The notes under the pieces are model-generated. The model did not search any database, was not told the origin of the DNA, and saw nothing but the letters and a program-made list of their open reading frames with translations. A program made the position numbers and the translations under genes. This document shows, in pieces, positions 7,888 through 16,298 of a stretch of DNA of 64,000 nucleotides; within the stretch, counting starts at the first letter, position 1, and every line of letters starts with the position of its first letter. This DNA is from Microbacterium indicum DSM 19969 (GTDB lineage Bacteria > Actinomycetota > Actinomycetes > Actinomycetales > Microbacteriaceae): positions 480,783 to 544,782 of the forward strand of contig NZ_AULR01000001.1 of assembly GCF_000422385.1 (NCBI RefSeq), written 5' to 3'.

Positions 7888-8508
7888 TCAGTCGGCCCGG
7901 CGGCCGAACAGCCCGCGCTTCTTCTTGACAGGCGTCAGCTGCTTCTGCAGGTAGACCGTCCCGAGCCAGCGGCCGAACTTGTAGCCGACGCGCCCCATGC
8001 GGCCGACCTCCTCGAAGCCCATCTTCTCGTGCAGCGCGATGGATCCCTCGGCGCCCTTGTCGCTGATGACGGCCACCATCTGGCGCAGCCCGAACTCCTC
8101 GGACGCCTCGATGAGCGCGGTGAGGAGCGCACGGCCGAGGCCCTTGCCCGTCGCGCTCGGCCCGAGGTAGATCGAGTTCTCGGCGGTGTAGCGGTAGGAG
8201 CTCTTGCCCGACCACGGCGAGACGAGCGCGTAGCCGAGCACCTGGCCGCTCGGCGACACCGCGACGAGGAACGGCAGCCCGAGCTTGCGGATGTGCGCGT
8301 ACTTCTCGGCCCACTGGCGGTGGGTCCACTTCTTCTCGTCGAAGGTCACGACCGAGTTGGTCACGTAGTAGTTGTAGATCTCGCGGATGTCGGCGATGTC
8401 GCGCGTCTCGGCGGGGCGGATCTCGTACGCGAAGGGGCGCTCGGGTTCGGGCGCTGGGCGCAGGTGCCGCGGCAGGCGTCGGCGCTTCTGATATTCCTCC
8501 TCGAGCAT
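7888..8508 (-). CDS. GNAT N-acetyltransferase, phosphinothricin-acetyltransferase-like
   Basis: Cytoplasmic acetyl-CoA-dependent acetyltransferase of 206 residues. After a basic N-terminus the domain begins IRPAETRDIADIREIYNYYV and continues NSVVTFDE, the usual start of the Pat/Bar group. The acetyl-CoA-binding segment is LGPSATGKGLGRALLTALIE, and the region after it, with LHEKMGFEEVGRMGRVGYKFGRW, matches the family end. Pat-like proteins acetylate phosphinothricin, methionine sulfoximine or related amino acids; the true substrate here is unknown. The ATG lies 5 bases after the ung stop, so it is the last gene of an SDR-PRT-ung-GNAT run. It also lies next to the phosphonate genes, which may be chance. 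Confidence 0.85.
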   Translation of the reverse strand: MLEEEYQKRRRLPRHLRPAPEPERPFAYEIRPAETRDIADIREIYNYYVTNSVVTFDEKKWTHRQWAEKYAHIRKLGLPFLVAVSPSGQVLGYALVSPWSGKSSYRYTAENSIYLGPSATGKGLGRALLTALIEASEEFGLRQMVAVISDKGAEGSIALHEKMGFEEVGRMGRVGYKFGRWLGTVYLQKQLTPVKKKRGLFGRRAD

Positions 8509-8513
8509 GGGGC

Positions 8514-9203
8514 TCAGGATATCCGCCAGTCGACCGGATCCGCGCCCTGCTCCACGAGCAGCGCGTTCGCGCGGGAGAAGGGGCGGGATCCGAAGAACCC
8601 CCGGCTCGCGGAGAGCGGCGACGGGTGGGCCGACTCGATGCGCGGCGTGGATCCGAGGAGCGGCGCGAGCTGGCGCGCCTGCGCGCCCCACAGGATCGCG
8701 ACGAGCGGGCCCCCGCGGGCGACGAGCGCGCGGATCGCGTGTTCGGTGACGGCCTCCCATCCCCACCCCTTGTGCGAGGCGGGCGCGCCGGGCGACACCG
8801 TGAGGACGCGGTTGAGCAGCATGACGCCCTGATCGGCCCACGCCGACAGATCGCCGTGCGGCAGCGGGTCGACGCCCAGGTCGTCGACGAGCTCGCGCGA
8901 CATGTTCTGCAGCGAGCGCGGGATCGGGCGGACGTCGCGCTCGACCGCGAACGACAGCCCGATCGGGTGTCCCGGCGTCGGGTAGGGATCCTGCCCGACG
9001 ATGAGGACCCTGACCCCCGAGAGCGGCCGCTGGAACGCCCGCAGCACGCGGTCGCCCGCCGGGAGGTACCCGCACCCGGCGGCCGTCTCCGCGCGCAGCC
9101 GGTCGCCGAGCGCCGCGATCTCGGGGCCGACGGGGGCGAGCGCCTCGGCCCAGCCCGCGTCGATCAGGCCGCGCTCGGCGAGCGCGGGGAGCGCGAGCGG
9201 CAT
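8514..9203 (-). CDS. ung: Uracil-DNA glycosylase
   Basis: Family 1 UDG of 229 residues that removes uracil from DNA in base-excision repair. The water-activating motif GQDPYP is at 70-75 (Asp72) and the DNA-intercalating/catalytic motif HPSPLSA at 193-199 (His193). Other conserved pieces are [15 protein letters not shown] and SHKGWGWE. The length matches the family. The start ATG lies 1 base after the stop of the phosphoribosyltransferase gene, so translation is probably coupled. Confidence 0.97.
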   Translation of the reverse strand: MPLALPALAERGLIDAGWAEALAPVGPEIAALGDRLRAETAAGCGYLPAGDRVLRAFQRPLSGVRVLIVGQDPYPTPGHPIGLSFAVERDVRPIPRSLQNMSRELVDDLGVDPLPHGDLSAWADQGVMLLNRVLTVSPGAPASHKGWGWEAVTEHAIRALVARGGPLVAILWGAQARQLAPLLGSTPRIESAHPSPLSASRGFFGSRPFSRANALLVEQGADPVDWRIS

Positions 9204-9204
9204 C

Positions 9205-9714
9205 TCAGGCGCTGGCGGGGAGGCCGGCGTCCTCCTCGATGACCGAGCCCTGCGCCGACCACGGGAAGTTGATCCACCTGTCGGTGGCCTTCCACGCGAA
9301 GTCGGGCTGGATCACGGTCGACGGCTTCGTGTAGATCGTGACGGATCGCACGTCGGCGCCCTTCTCGCGCAGGAGCTCGACCGCCATCTTGAGGGTGCGG
9401 CCCGAGTCGGCGACGTCGTCGACGAGCAGCACACGGCGCCCGTCGAGGTAGTTCATGTCGAGCTCGGGCGGCAGCACCTCGGGCGCGTCGAGGACCGTGC
9501 CGATCCCCGTGTAGAACTCCATGTTGATCGCGCCGCAGTTCTTGGCGCCGAGGCCGTACGCGATCGCGCCTGCCGGCAGCAGGCCGCCGCGCGCGATCGC
9601 GACGACCACCTCGGGGGCGAAGCCCGCCTTCACGATGTCGCGCGACAGGGCGCGCGTCGCGTCGCCGAAGCCGTCCCAGGTGAGCGTCTCGCGCTCGATG
9701 AAGTCGTCGGTCAT
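9205..9714 (-). CDS. Phosphoribosyltransferase-domain protein
   Basis: Cytoplasmic type I PRTase-fold protein of 169 residues. The PRPP-binding loop [13 protein letters not shown] is at 95-107 and a substrate-side loop [12 protein letters not shown] at 38-49. It resembles the stand-alone xanthine/hypoxanthine-type PRTases common in actinobacteria, so a purine salvage role is likely but the base is not determinable. The gene follows the SDR gene by 32 bases and precedes ung by 1 base. The ATG at 9714 is chosen because the domain begins there; further in-frame sequence upstream belongs to the antisense frame of the SDR gene. Confidence 0.88.
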   Translation of the reverse strand: MTDDFIERETLTWDGFGDATRALSRDIVKAGFAPEVVVAIARGGLLPAGAIAYGLGAKNCGAINMEFYTGIGTVLDAPEVLPPELDMNYLDGRRVLLVDDVADSGRTLKMAVELLREKGADVRSVTIYTKPSTVIQPDFAWKATDRWINFPWSAQGSVIEEDAGLPASA

Positions 9715-9746
9715 GGATCTGTTCCTCGGGGGTCGGTCGGGTGCCG

Positions 9747-10520
9747 TCAGTCGGCGATCGTGAGGGGACCGCGGTGCACGAGATGCTGCGCGGCCTGCGC
9801 GACGGGGCGCAGGGTGACGAGGTCGAGGTTCACGTGCCCGGGGAGGCCGAGGCTGTACGCCACGACGTCGGCCACGTCGTCGGCCGCCAGCGGCCGGTCG
9901 ACGCCCTCGTACACGGCGTCGGCCGCGCTCTGGTCGCCGCCGAGGCGCGTGAGCGAGAACTCCTCGGTGTGGACCATGCCCGGCGCGATCTCGATGACGC
10001 GGAGGGGCTCGCCCACGAGCTCCTGGCGCAGCGCGCTCACGAGCATCGACTCCCCCGCCTTCGCGGCGTTGTAGCCCGCACCTCCGGGGTAGGCGACCTG
10101 CGCCGCCGTCGAGGTGAGGAAGAGCGTGTCGGCGTGCGTCGACTCGGCCTTCGCCGTCGCGCGCAGCTGCGGCAGGAGGGCCTTGACGAGGCGCTGCGCC
10201 GAGAGCGTGTTCATCTCGTACATGCGCAGCCAGCCGTCGGGGTCGCCGTTCTCGATGCGGTCGGTCCCGAGGGCGCCGCCCGCGATGTGGACGAGCGCGT
10301 GCACGGGCGCCTGCGACGTGAACGCGGCGAGCGCGTCGACGTCGGCCTGGCTCGTGAGATCCGCGGCGAAGGCCTCGGCCCCCGTCTCCGCGGCCAGCGC
10401 CTCGAGGCGGTCGGCGCGGCGCGCGACGCCGACGACGTCCCACCCGCGTTCCCGCAGCGCCACGACGGTCGCCCGCCCGATTCCCGAACTCGCACCCGTC
10501 ACGACCGCACGTCTCACCAT
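9747..10520 (-). CDS. Short-chain dehydrogenase/reductase
   Basis: NAD(P)-dependent oxidoreductase of 257 residues. The cofactor motif TGASSGIG is at 8-15, and Arg34 and Arg35 after the second strand suggest NADP preference. The catalytic residues are Ser137, Tyr150 and Lys154 (YNAAK). The sequence resembles the YdfG-like classical SDRs that reduce 3-hydroxy acids or amino-acid derivatives; the substrate is not determined. It is the first gene of the SDR-PRT-ung-GNAT run and is probably leaderless. Confidence 0.9.
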   Translation of the reverse strand: MVRRAVVTGASSGIGRATVVALRERGWDVVGVARRADRLEALAAETGAEAFAADLTSQADVDALAAFTSQAPVHALVHIAGGALGTDRIENGDPDGWLRMYEMNTLSAQRLVKALLPQLRATAKAESTHADTLFLTSTAAQVAYPGGAGYNAAKAGESMLVSALRQELVGEPLRVIEIAPGMVHTEEFSLTRLGGDQSAADAVYEGVDRPLAADDVADVVAYSLGLPGHVNLDLVTLRPVAQAAQHLVHRGPLTIAD

Positions 10521-10526
10521 GGGCCA

Positions 10527-10532
10527 ACGTTA
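10527..10532 (-). promoter_or_regulatory. -10 element for a leaderless SDR message
   Basis: On the minus strand TAACGT is followed by six bases and then the ATG at 10520. For the divergent metY, TAGCGT near 10575-10580 is the likely -10 element, giving it a short leader with a GAGGGG-type ribosome site. Confidence 0.4.
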
Positions 10533-10613
10533 CCGCGCATGTCCGCGCGCTCGCCCACCGCGCGCGCGCCCGCGTAGCGTCGACGGCGAGAGAGATCCAC
10601 CGAGGGGAATGAC

Positions 10614-11918
10614 ATGGCCGACACCTGGCGTTTCGAGACGCAGCAGATCCACGCGGGCGCTCAGCCCGACCCGACGACGGGCGCGCGCGCGACGCCGCTC
10701 TACCAGACCACCGCATACGTGTTCCGCGACTCGGACCACGCCGCCGACCTGTTCTCGCTCGCCGAGCCCGGCAACATCTACACCCGCATCACGAACCCGA
10801 CCACGGCGGTCGCGGAGGAGCGGATCTCGACCCTCGAGGGCGGCACGGGCGCGGTCCTCGTGGCGAGCGGCCAGGCCGCCGAGACCTTCGCGGTCCTCAA
10901 CATCGCGCAGGCGGGCGACCACATCGTCTCGTCGTCGTCGATCTACGGCGGCACGCACAACCTGTTCAAGTACACGCTCGCCCGCCTCGGCATCGAGGTC
11001 ACGTTCGTCGAGAACCAGGACGACCCCGAGGAGTGGCGCCGCGCCGCCCGCCCGAACACGAAGCTGTTCTTCGCCGAGACGATCGGCAACCCGCAGGCGA
11101 ACGTCCTCGACATCCGCCTCGTCGCCGACATCGCCCATGAGGCGGGCGTCCCGCTCATCGTCGACAACACGATCGCGACGCCGTATCTGATCCGGCCGTT
11201 CGAGTTCGGCGCCGACGTCGTCGTGCACTCGGCGACGAAGTTCCTCTCGGGGCACGGGACCGTCGTCGTCGGCGCGATCGTCGACGGCGGTTCGTTCCCC
11301 TGGTCGCAGAACGCCGACCGGTTCCCGGGCCTCACGGATCCCGACCCGTCGTACCACGGGCTCAGCTACACGGGCGCGCTGGGCGACGGCGTCGCCTACA
11401 TCACGAAGGCGCGCGTGCAGCTGCTGCGCGACCTCGGATCCGCGGTCGCGCCGAGCAACGCCTGGCAGCTGATCCAGGGCATCGAGACGCTGTCGCTGCG
11501 CATGGAGCGCCACGTGCAGAACGCGCAGGCCGTCGCCGCGTGGCTCGAGCGCCACCCCGACGTCGCCGACGTGAACTACTCGGGCCTCCCCTCCTCGCCG
11601 TGGTACGAGGCGGCGCAGCGGATCGCGCCGCGCGGCCAGGGCGCCGTCCTGTCGTTCGAGCTCAAGGGCGGCGTCGACGCGGGGCGCACGTTCGTGAACT
11701 CGCTCGAGCTCTTCAGCCACCTCGCGAACATCGGCGACGTGCGCTCTCTCGTGATCCACCCCGCCTCGACGACGCACTCGCAGCTCACCCCCGAGCAGCA
11801 GCTCACGGCGGGCGTGACGCCCGGCCTCGTGCGCCTGTCGGTGGGCCTCGAGCACATCGACGACCTCACGGCCGACCTCGACCAGGCGTTCGCCGCCGCC
11901 CGCGCCGCGCGCGCCTGA
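10614..11918 (+). CDS. metY: O-acetylhomoserine sulfhydrylase
   Basis: Cytoplasmic PLP enzyme of the Cys/Met metabolism family, 434 residues, making homocysteine from O-acetylhomoserine and sulfide. The N-terminus FETQQIHAGAQPDPTTGAR is typical. YTRITNPT near 57-64 contacts PLP and the Schiff-base lysine is Lys209 in SATKFLSGHG. The length of about 430 matches MetY rather than the shorter MetB/MetC. A ribosome site CGAGGGG lies just upstream. metX, which supplies its substrate, is 780 bases downstream in the same direction, separated by two broken genes. Confidence 0.95.
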   Translation: MADTWRFETQQIHAGAQPDPTTGARATPLYQTTAYVFRDSDHAADLFSLAEPGNIYTRITNPTTAVAEERISTLEGGTGAVLVASGQAAETFAVLNIAQAGDHIVSSSSIYGGTHNLFKYTLARLGIEVTFVENQDDPEEWRRAARPNTKLFFAETIGNPQANVLDIRLVADIAHEAGVPLIVDNTIATPYLIRPFEFGADVVVHSATKFLSGHGTVVVGAIVDGGSFPWSQNADRFPGLTDPDPSYHGLSYTGALGDGVAYITKARVQLLRDLGSAVAPSNAWQLIQGIETLSLRMERHVQNAQAVAAWLERHPDVADVNYSGLPSSPWYEAAQRIAPRGQGAVLSFELKGGVDAGRTFVNSLELFSHLANIGDVRSLVIHPASTTHSQLTPEQQLTAGVTPGLVRLSVGLEHIDDLTADLDQAFAAARAARA

Positions 11919-11926
11919 CCCCAGAA

Positions 11927-11965
11927 GACGGGCCCGCGCCGAGATCGTCTCGGCGCGGGCCCGTC
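11927..11965. terminator. Strong hairpin terminator after metY
   Basis: An 18-bp perfect stem (GACGGGCCCGCGCCGAGA with its complement) and a 3-base loop follow the metY stop by 8 bases. A small CTCCG/CGGAG hairpin follows at once. Confidence 0.75.
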
Positions 11966-11979
11966 CTCCGTGCGCGGAG

Positions 11980-12358
11980 CTAAGGCCGGGCGACGCCCTC
12001 CCAGCGCGCGAGCGCCGTGCGGAAGGTCTCGGCCGCAGGCGCGCGCAGCTCGCCGACGCCGCGGGCGTCGCCCTCCGGCCCCCAGGCCGGCCAGCCGAGC
12101 GGCTCGCCCGTCACGAAGTCGACGACGATGCGGGTGATCTCGTCGTCGCGGCGGTCCTGCTCGGGGCCCTGGTCCGGCAGGTGCAGGCCCATGAGCGCGG
12201 GGACGTCGACGGCGTGCGACGCGATGGACCCGCCCGCCTCGCCGATGAGGAACAGGTGGGCGGATCCGCCCGCGCGCGCCTGCTCGTCCGCGAGCCGCGC
12301 CGACGTCAGGCGGTAGATGTAGTCGGTGAGCATCCGCTCGCGCAGCAGGCCGAGGTCG
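11980..12358 (-). pseudogene. Truncated carboxylesterase, C-terminal fragment
   Basis: About 125 residues of the C-terminal part of a type B (para-nitrobenzyl esterase-like) carboxylesterase. LTDYIYRLTSARLADEQARA and then SHAVDVPALMGL carry the region of the catalytic histidine, and PLGWPAWGPEGDARGV is the usual tail. The first 300 or so residues, with the HGGG oxyanion hole and the GQSAG serine, are absent. Homology stops near 12358, exactly where a truncated GntR-type gene starts in the opposite direction. No credible start codon or ribosome site is present. An intact enzyme of the same family lies at 16295-17614. Confidence 0.7.
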
Positions 12359-12669
12359 CCCTCGCCGACCGCATGGAGGAGGCGTCGGACGCCGACGCCT
12401 GGCTGCAGCTGAACTTCGAGTTCCACACCGCGATCCACGAGCTCGCCGAGCGGCCGCGCACCGCCGCGATCCTGCGCTCGCTCCTCACCGCGGCCCTGCC
12501 CTACGCGCGGCGCAACGTCGGCGAGATGGGCGGCCGGGAGCAGGCGGACCGCGACCATCACGCGATCGTCGCCGCCATCCGCGCGGGCGACGGCGACGAG
12601 CTCGCGCGCCTCCTCGTCGCGCACATGACCCAGGCCGAGGACCGCGTCGAGAGCTCGCTCCGCGACTGA
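12359..12669 (+). pseudogene. Truncated GntR/FadR-type regulator, FCD domain only
   Basis: About 100 residues of the C-terminal FCD ligand-binding domain of a FadR-subfamily regulator. LNFEFHTAIHELAERPRTAA and the DRDHHAIVAAIRAGDGDEL segment with a following histidine (LLVAHM) match the helices that carry the metal or ligand-binding residues. The winged-helix DNA-binding half is missing. The fragment begins where the reverse-strand esterase fragment ends, so one deletion probably removed the shared promoter region and both N-termini of a divergent pair. An ATG at 12373 could in principle start a 98-residue peptide. Confidence 0.7.
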
Positions 12670-12699
12670 GTCGTAACCTGCCGCCCGCCGCACGGCAGA

Positions 12700-13911
12700 A
12701 TGGATCCGATGGACTGGCAGATCTCCGAGGACACGGTGCCCGCGGCGCCCGTGACGGAGGCCGACGCGCGCTCGATGGCGGGGCGCCCGCCGGCGACCGG
12801 CGCGTGGCAGGACGGCGACCACCCGGGCGAGCGCCGCTTCGCGTGGCTCGGCGCGTTCACGACCGAGCGCGGCGACACGCTGCCGCACATGCGCCTCGCC
12901 TACGAGACGTGGGGCGAGCTGAACGCCGATCGCTCGAACGCCGTCCTCGTGCTGCACGCGTTCACGGGCGACAGCCACGTGCGCGGGCCCGCGGGCCCCG
13001 GCCACGCGACCGCGGGGTGGTGGAACGACATCGTCGGGCCGGGCCTCGCGATCGACACCGACCGGTGGTTCGTCGTCGCCCCCAACATGCTCGGCGGGTG
13101 CCAGGGGTCGACGGGCCCCGCGAGCATCCACCCCGACGGCGATGCCTGGGCCTCGCGCTTCCCGTACCTGACGATCCGCGACCAGGTCGCCGCGACGGCC
13201 GCACTCGCCGACCGGCTCGAGATCGAGCGCTGGGGCGCCGTCATCGGCGGATCCATGGGCGGCATGCACGCCCTCGAGTGGGCCGTCACGCACCCCGACC
13301 GCGTCGGGCGCCTCGCCGTCATCGCCGCTCCCCCGGCCAACTCGGCCGACCAGATCGCCCTCAACTCGACGCAGCTCGAGGCGATCGAGATCGACCCGGG
13401 CTTCCAGGGCGGCGACTACTACGAGTCGGGGCCCGGCGAGGGGCCGCACCGCGGTCTCGCGCTCGCGCGCCGCATGGCGATGCTCAACTACCGCGGCATC
13501 GTCGAGCTCAACCGCCGCTTCCAGCGCTCCTGGCAGTCGGGCGTCAGCCCGCTCGGCCACGGCGGGCGCTTCGCCGTCGAGTCGTACCTCGACTTCCACG
13601 GCAACAAGTTCACGCGCCGCTTCGACGCGAACACCTACATCCGGCTCGTCGAGGCCATGGACTCGCACGACGTCGGCCGCGACAGGGGAGGCGTCGAGGA
13701 CGCCCTCGCCCGCGTGACGGCGCCGACGCTCGTCATCGGCATCGACACCGACCGGCTCTTCCCGCTCGAGGGCCAGCACAGGATCGCCCGCGCGATCCGC
13801 ACGACGATCCACGGCGACGAGGCGCGCGTGATCCGGAGCGACTTCGGGCACGACGGGTTCCTCATCGAGACCGATGTGCTGAGCGATCACCTCCGCGAGC
13901 TGCTCGCGTAG
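12700..13911 (+). CDS. metX: Homoserine O-acetyltransferase
   Basis: Alpha/beta-hydrolase-fold enzyme of 403 residues that transfers acetyl from acetyl-CoA to homoserine, the first committed step of methionine synthesis in actinobacteria. The nucleophile elbow GGSMGGM has Ser185, the acid is in GIDTDRLFPL near 347-356 and the histidine in GHDGFL near 384. MRLAYETWGELN and HAFTGDSH are typical MetX segments. Two ATGs (12700 and 12709) are possible; neither has a clear ribosome site. TAACCT at 12674-12679 is a plausible -10. It supplies MetY. Confidence 0.95.
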   Translation: MDPMDWQISEDTVPAAPVTEADARSMAGRPPATGAWQDGDHPGERRFAWLGAFTTERGDTLPHMRLAYETWGELNADRSNAVLVLHAFTGDSHVRGPAGPGHATAGWWNDIVGPGLAIDTDRWFVVAPNMLGGCQGSTGPASIHPDGDAWASRFPYLTIRDQVAATAALADRLEIERWGAVIGGSMGGMHALEWAVTHPDRVGRLAVIAAPPANSADQIALNSTQLEAIEIDPGFQGGDYYESGPGEGPHRGLALARRMAMLNYRGIVELNRRFQRSWQSGVSPLGHGGRFAVESYLDFHGNKFTRRFDANTYIRLVEAMDSHDVGRDRGGVEDALARVTAPTLVIGIDTDRLFPLEGQHRIARAIRTTIHGDEARVIRSDFGHDGFLIETDVLSDHLRELLA

Positions 13912-13935
13912 GCGCCAGCGCGGCGCTCCGGCCCG

Positions 13936-14934
13936 TCAGGCGCTCCGCCGGATGACGACGCTCGGGTGCATCGGCGGCGCCTCGGGGGCCTCCTCGCCGC
14001 GGATCCCCGCCCCGATGACGCGCGCGAGGTGGGCGACGACCACCTCCTGCTCGTGGTCGATCGTCGTGAGCGGAGGATCGGCGAAGAGGGCGAGCGGGAC
14101 GTCGTCGGCCCCGATGACGGCGAGGTCGTCGGGCGCGCGGAGCCCCGCGTCGCGCATCGCCGCGAGGAGGGCGAACGCGTAGTCGTCGCTGTACGCGCAG
14201 ACGGCCGTCACGCGCCGATCGGGCTCCTCGGCCCACCAGCCGTCGAGCGCCTGGCGGATCGCCTCGGGCGTGAGATCCGCGCTCCGCACCTGCGGGCGGT
14301 CGATCCCGAGGTCGAGGCACGCGGCCTCCGCGCCCTCGATGCGGAGCCGGCTGAAGAGCTGGTCGTGCGCGGCGCGGGGCGCGAGGTAGCCGACGCGCCG
14401 GTGCCCCGTCGCGACGAGGTGCTCGACCTGGAGCGCGCCGACCAGGCTGCCGCGCGCGAGGACGGGATCGTCGTCGTGGTCCTCGTCCCAGAGCACGCCG
14501 TGCGCGACGAAGACGCCCGCGGCGCGCATCGACGCGCGCTCCCCGCGGCCGACGTCGTCGAGCAGGAGGACCGCCGCCGGCATGATCGCCTGCCAGAGGT
14601 CGCCGACGGGCATCCCCGGCTTGAGGCGGCGGATCACGGGCTGGAGGTCCACCTGCTCGAGGTGGTCCGTGAGCCGGTCGATGAAGCCCGACATGGCGTA
14701 GCCGAGCGGCCAGTCCGGCAGCACGATGAGCACGAGATTCGATCGACCGAGGCGCAGCGCCCGCGCGGCCGCGGACGGCGTGTAGTTCAGCTTCCGCGCC
14801 GCGTCGAGGACGCGGCGCCGGGTCTCCTCGGGGATCCGGCCGTGCGGCTTGTCGTTGAGCACATAGCTGACGGTCGCCTGCGACACCCGGGCTTCCTTCG
14901 CGACCTGGGCCGCCGTCACCCGGGGAGCTGCCAT
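13936..14934 (-). CDS. LacI-family transcriptional regulator
   Basis: Repressor of 332 residues. The N-terminal helix-turn-helix reads VTAAQVAKEARVSQATVSYVLN with the hinge helix RALRLGRSN, followed by a periplasmic-binding-protein-like effector domain. It is divergent from an MFS transporter and a carboxylesterase, which it probably controls through the palindrome at 14982-15001. Its own -10 (TAGGAT, 14946-14941) lies six bases before the ATG, so the message is likely leaderless. The effector is unknown; the neighbours suggest a glycoside or an ester that the esterase hydrolyses after uptake. Confidence 0.92.
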   Translation of the reverse strand: MAAPRVTAAQVAKEARVSQATVSYVLNDKPHGRIPEETRRRVLDAARKLNYTPSAAARALRLGRSNLVLIVLPDWPLGYAMSGFIDRLTDHLEQVDLQPVIRRLKPGMPVGDLWQAIMPAAVLLLDDVGRGERASMRAAGVFVAHGVLWDEDHDDDPVLARGSLVGALQVEHLVATGHRRVGYLAPRAAHDQLFSRLRIEGAEAACLDLGIDRPQVRSADLTPEAIRQALDGWWAEEPDRRVTAVCAYSDDYAFALLAAMRDAGLRAPDDLAVIGADDVPLALFADPPLTTIDHEQEVVVAHLARVIGAGIRGEEAPEAPPMHPSVVIRRSA

Positions 14935-14975
14935 GGGCCGATCCTACCCAGCGGGCCGCCCCGCAAGCCGGGGCG

Positions 14976-15001
14976 TATGCTGTGCTTATACGTATCAGCA
15001 C
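14976..15001 (+). promoter_or_regulatory. -10 element and LacI-type operator for the MFS-esterase operon
   Basis: TATGCT (14976-14981) is a good -10 hexamer. Directly downstream lies GTGCTTATACGTATCAGCAC (14982-15001), a 20-bp inverted repeat with a single mismatched pair and a central CG, as in LacI-family operators. A repressor bound there would cover the transcription start. The MFS ATG is at 15021. Confidence 0.65.
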
Positions 15002-15020
15002 TCCCGACGACGAGAGACCC

Positions 15021-16298
15021 ATGACCCGCACGCCGCACGACTCCCCCGCCCTCGCCCCTGCACCTCCGGCTCCCGCCGAGCGCGTGGGCCCGGGCTTCGT
15101 CCTCGTCTACGCGCTCGCGTCGTTCGGCGCCCTGCTCGTCTTGCTGACGCCGTCGCTCGAGAGCCTGGCGCTGCGGATCGACACGATGGTCCCGGCCGAC
15201 GAGGCGCCGAGGATCCTCGGGGCCGTGCTGACGACGGGCCTGCTCCTCCAGGTCGTCGCGCTCCCCCTCGCCGGCCGCGCGAGCGACCGCACCCGCTCGC
15301 GGCTCGGGCGGCGACGGCCGTGGATCGCGGCGGGCGCCGCGGGCCTCATCGCCGGCGGTTGCGTGATGGCGTTCGTTCCCGGGCTCGCGGGCCTCATCGC
15401 GGGCTACGCGATCGTCTCGATCGCCGGCAGCGCCTGCGTCGCCTCGCTCCTCGCCGTGCTCTCGGACCGCGTACCGGTCGCGCAGCGCGCCTCGGTCTCG
15501 GCCTTCATCGGGCTCGGGACGGTGCTCGCCCTCGTCGTGGGCTCGGTGATCGTCGCGGCCCTCCCCCACGACTCCGACGGCATGTTCCTCGTCCCCGCGC
15601 TCGTCGGCGCGTTCTTCCTCGTGCTCTTTACCGTGCTCGTGAAGGAGCGCAGCTCGCGCGACGACGCGCCGATCCCGGCGCAGAGCCTCCGCGACGTCCT
15701 GTCGACGTTCTGGGTGGATCCGCGCCGGCACCCCGACTTCGGCTGGGCCTACCTCAGCCGCTTCCTCCTGCAGCTCGCCTACGCGTTCCTCACCACATAC
15801 CAGGCGTACTACCTCATCAGCCACCTGGGGATCGCGGCCGACGCCGTCGCCGGGCACGTCCTCACGGGCACGCTGCTGCTCGCCGGCGCGACCGTCGTCT
15901 CGAGCGTCGTCGCGGGCCGCCTCTCCGACGTCCTCGGGCGCCGCAAGGTGTTCGTCATCACGGCCGCGTTCATCACCGCCGGCGCGCTACTGCTCATAGC
16001 CGGGGCCGGCGACCTCACACTGTTCTTCGTGGGGCTCGTGACCGGAGGCATCGGCTACGGCGGCTACACGGCCGTCGACCTGGCGCTCGCGACCGACGTG
16101 CTCCCGAACCCCGACGACGCGGCGAACGACCTCGCGATCTTCAACACGGCTTCGACGCTGCCTCAGGCGCTGGCCCCGGCCGTCGCGCCCGTGATCCTCG
16201 CGATCGCGGCGCAGTCCTATCCCGGCCTGTACATCGTCGCGGCGGCGGTCGCCGTCGTCGGCGGCTTCGTCGTGTTCCGCGTCCGGAGCGTGCGATGA
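15021..16298 (+). CDS. Major facilitator superfamily transporter
   Basis: Inner-membrane secondary transporter of 425 residues with about 12 hydrophobic helices. The loop motif after helix 2 is LAGRASDRTRSRLGRRRPW, and its second-half counterpart is VAGRLSDVLGRRK. The first of these is of the type seen in glycoside/SLC45-like and GPH-like carriers. I chose the ATG at 15021 over the in-frame GTG at 14982 because the GTG lies inside the operator and GAGAG precedes the ATG. It overlaps the esterase by 4 bases. Inferred role: uptake of the compound that the esterase hydrolyses. Confidence 0.88.
   Translation: MTRTPHDSPALAPAPPAPAERVGPGFVLVYALASFGALLVLLTPSLESLALRIDTMVPADEAPRILGAVLTTGLLLQVVALPLAGRASDRTRSRLGRRRPWIAAGAAGLIAGGCVMAFVPGLAGLIAGYAIVSIAGSACVASLLAVLSDRVPVAQRASVSAFIGLGTVLALVVGSVIVAALPHDSDGMFLVPALVGAFFLVLFTVLVKERSSRDDAPIPAQSLRDVLSTFWVDPRRHPDFGWAYLSRFLLQLAYAFLTTYQAYYLISHLGIAADAVAGHVLTGTLLLAGATVVSSVVAGRLSDVLGRRKVFVITAAFITAGALLLIAGAGDLTLFFVGLVTGGIGYGGYTAVDLALATDVLPNPDDAANDLAIFNTASTLPQALAPAVAPVILAIAAQSYPGLYIVAAAVAVVGGFVVFRVRSVR

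Noticed and set aside
7888..9075. Single 395-residue gene joining the ung region to the GNAT gene
   Set aside because: Only the last 206 residues are GNAT-like; the first part is an out-of-frame reading of ung. The ATG at 8508 directly follows the ung stop.
10521..10613. SAM-type riboswitch before metY
   Set aside because: The gap is 93 bases, and after the likely -10 at 10575-10580 only about 30 bases of leader remain, too short for a known SAM aptamer.
9205..10716. 503-residue fusion ending in the phosphoribosyltransferase
   Set aside because: The N-terminal two thirds read the SDR gene in a wrong frame; the real start is the ATG at 9714.
14933..15020. GTG at 14982 as MFS start
   Set aside because: It would place the start codon inside the LacI-type operator and remove the leader; the ATG at 15021 with GAGAG upstream fits better.
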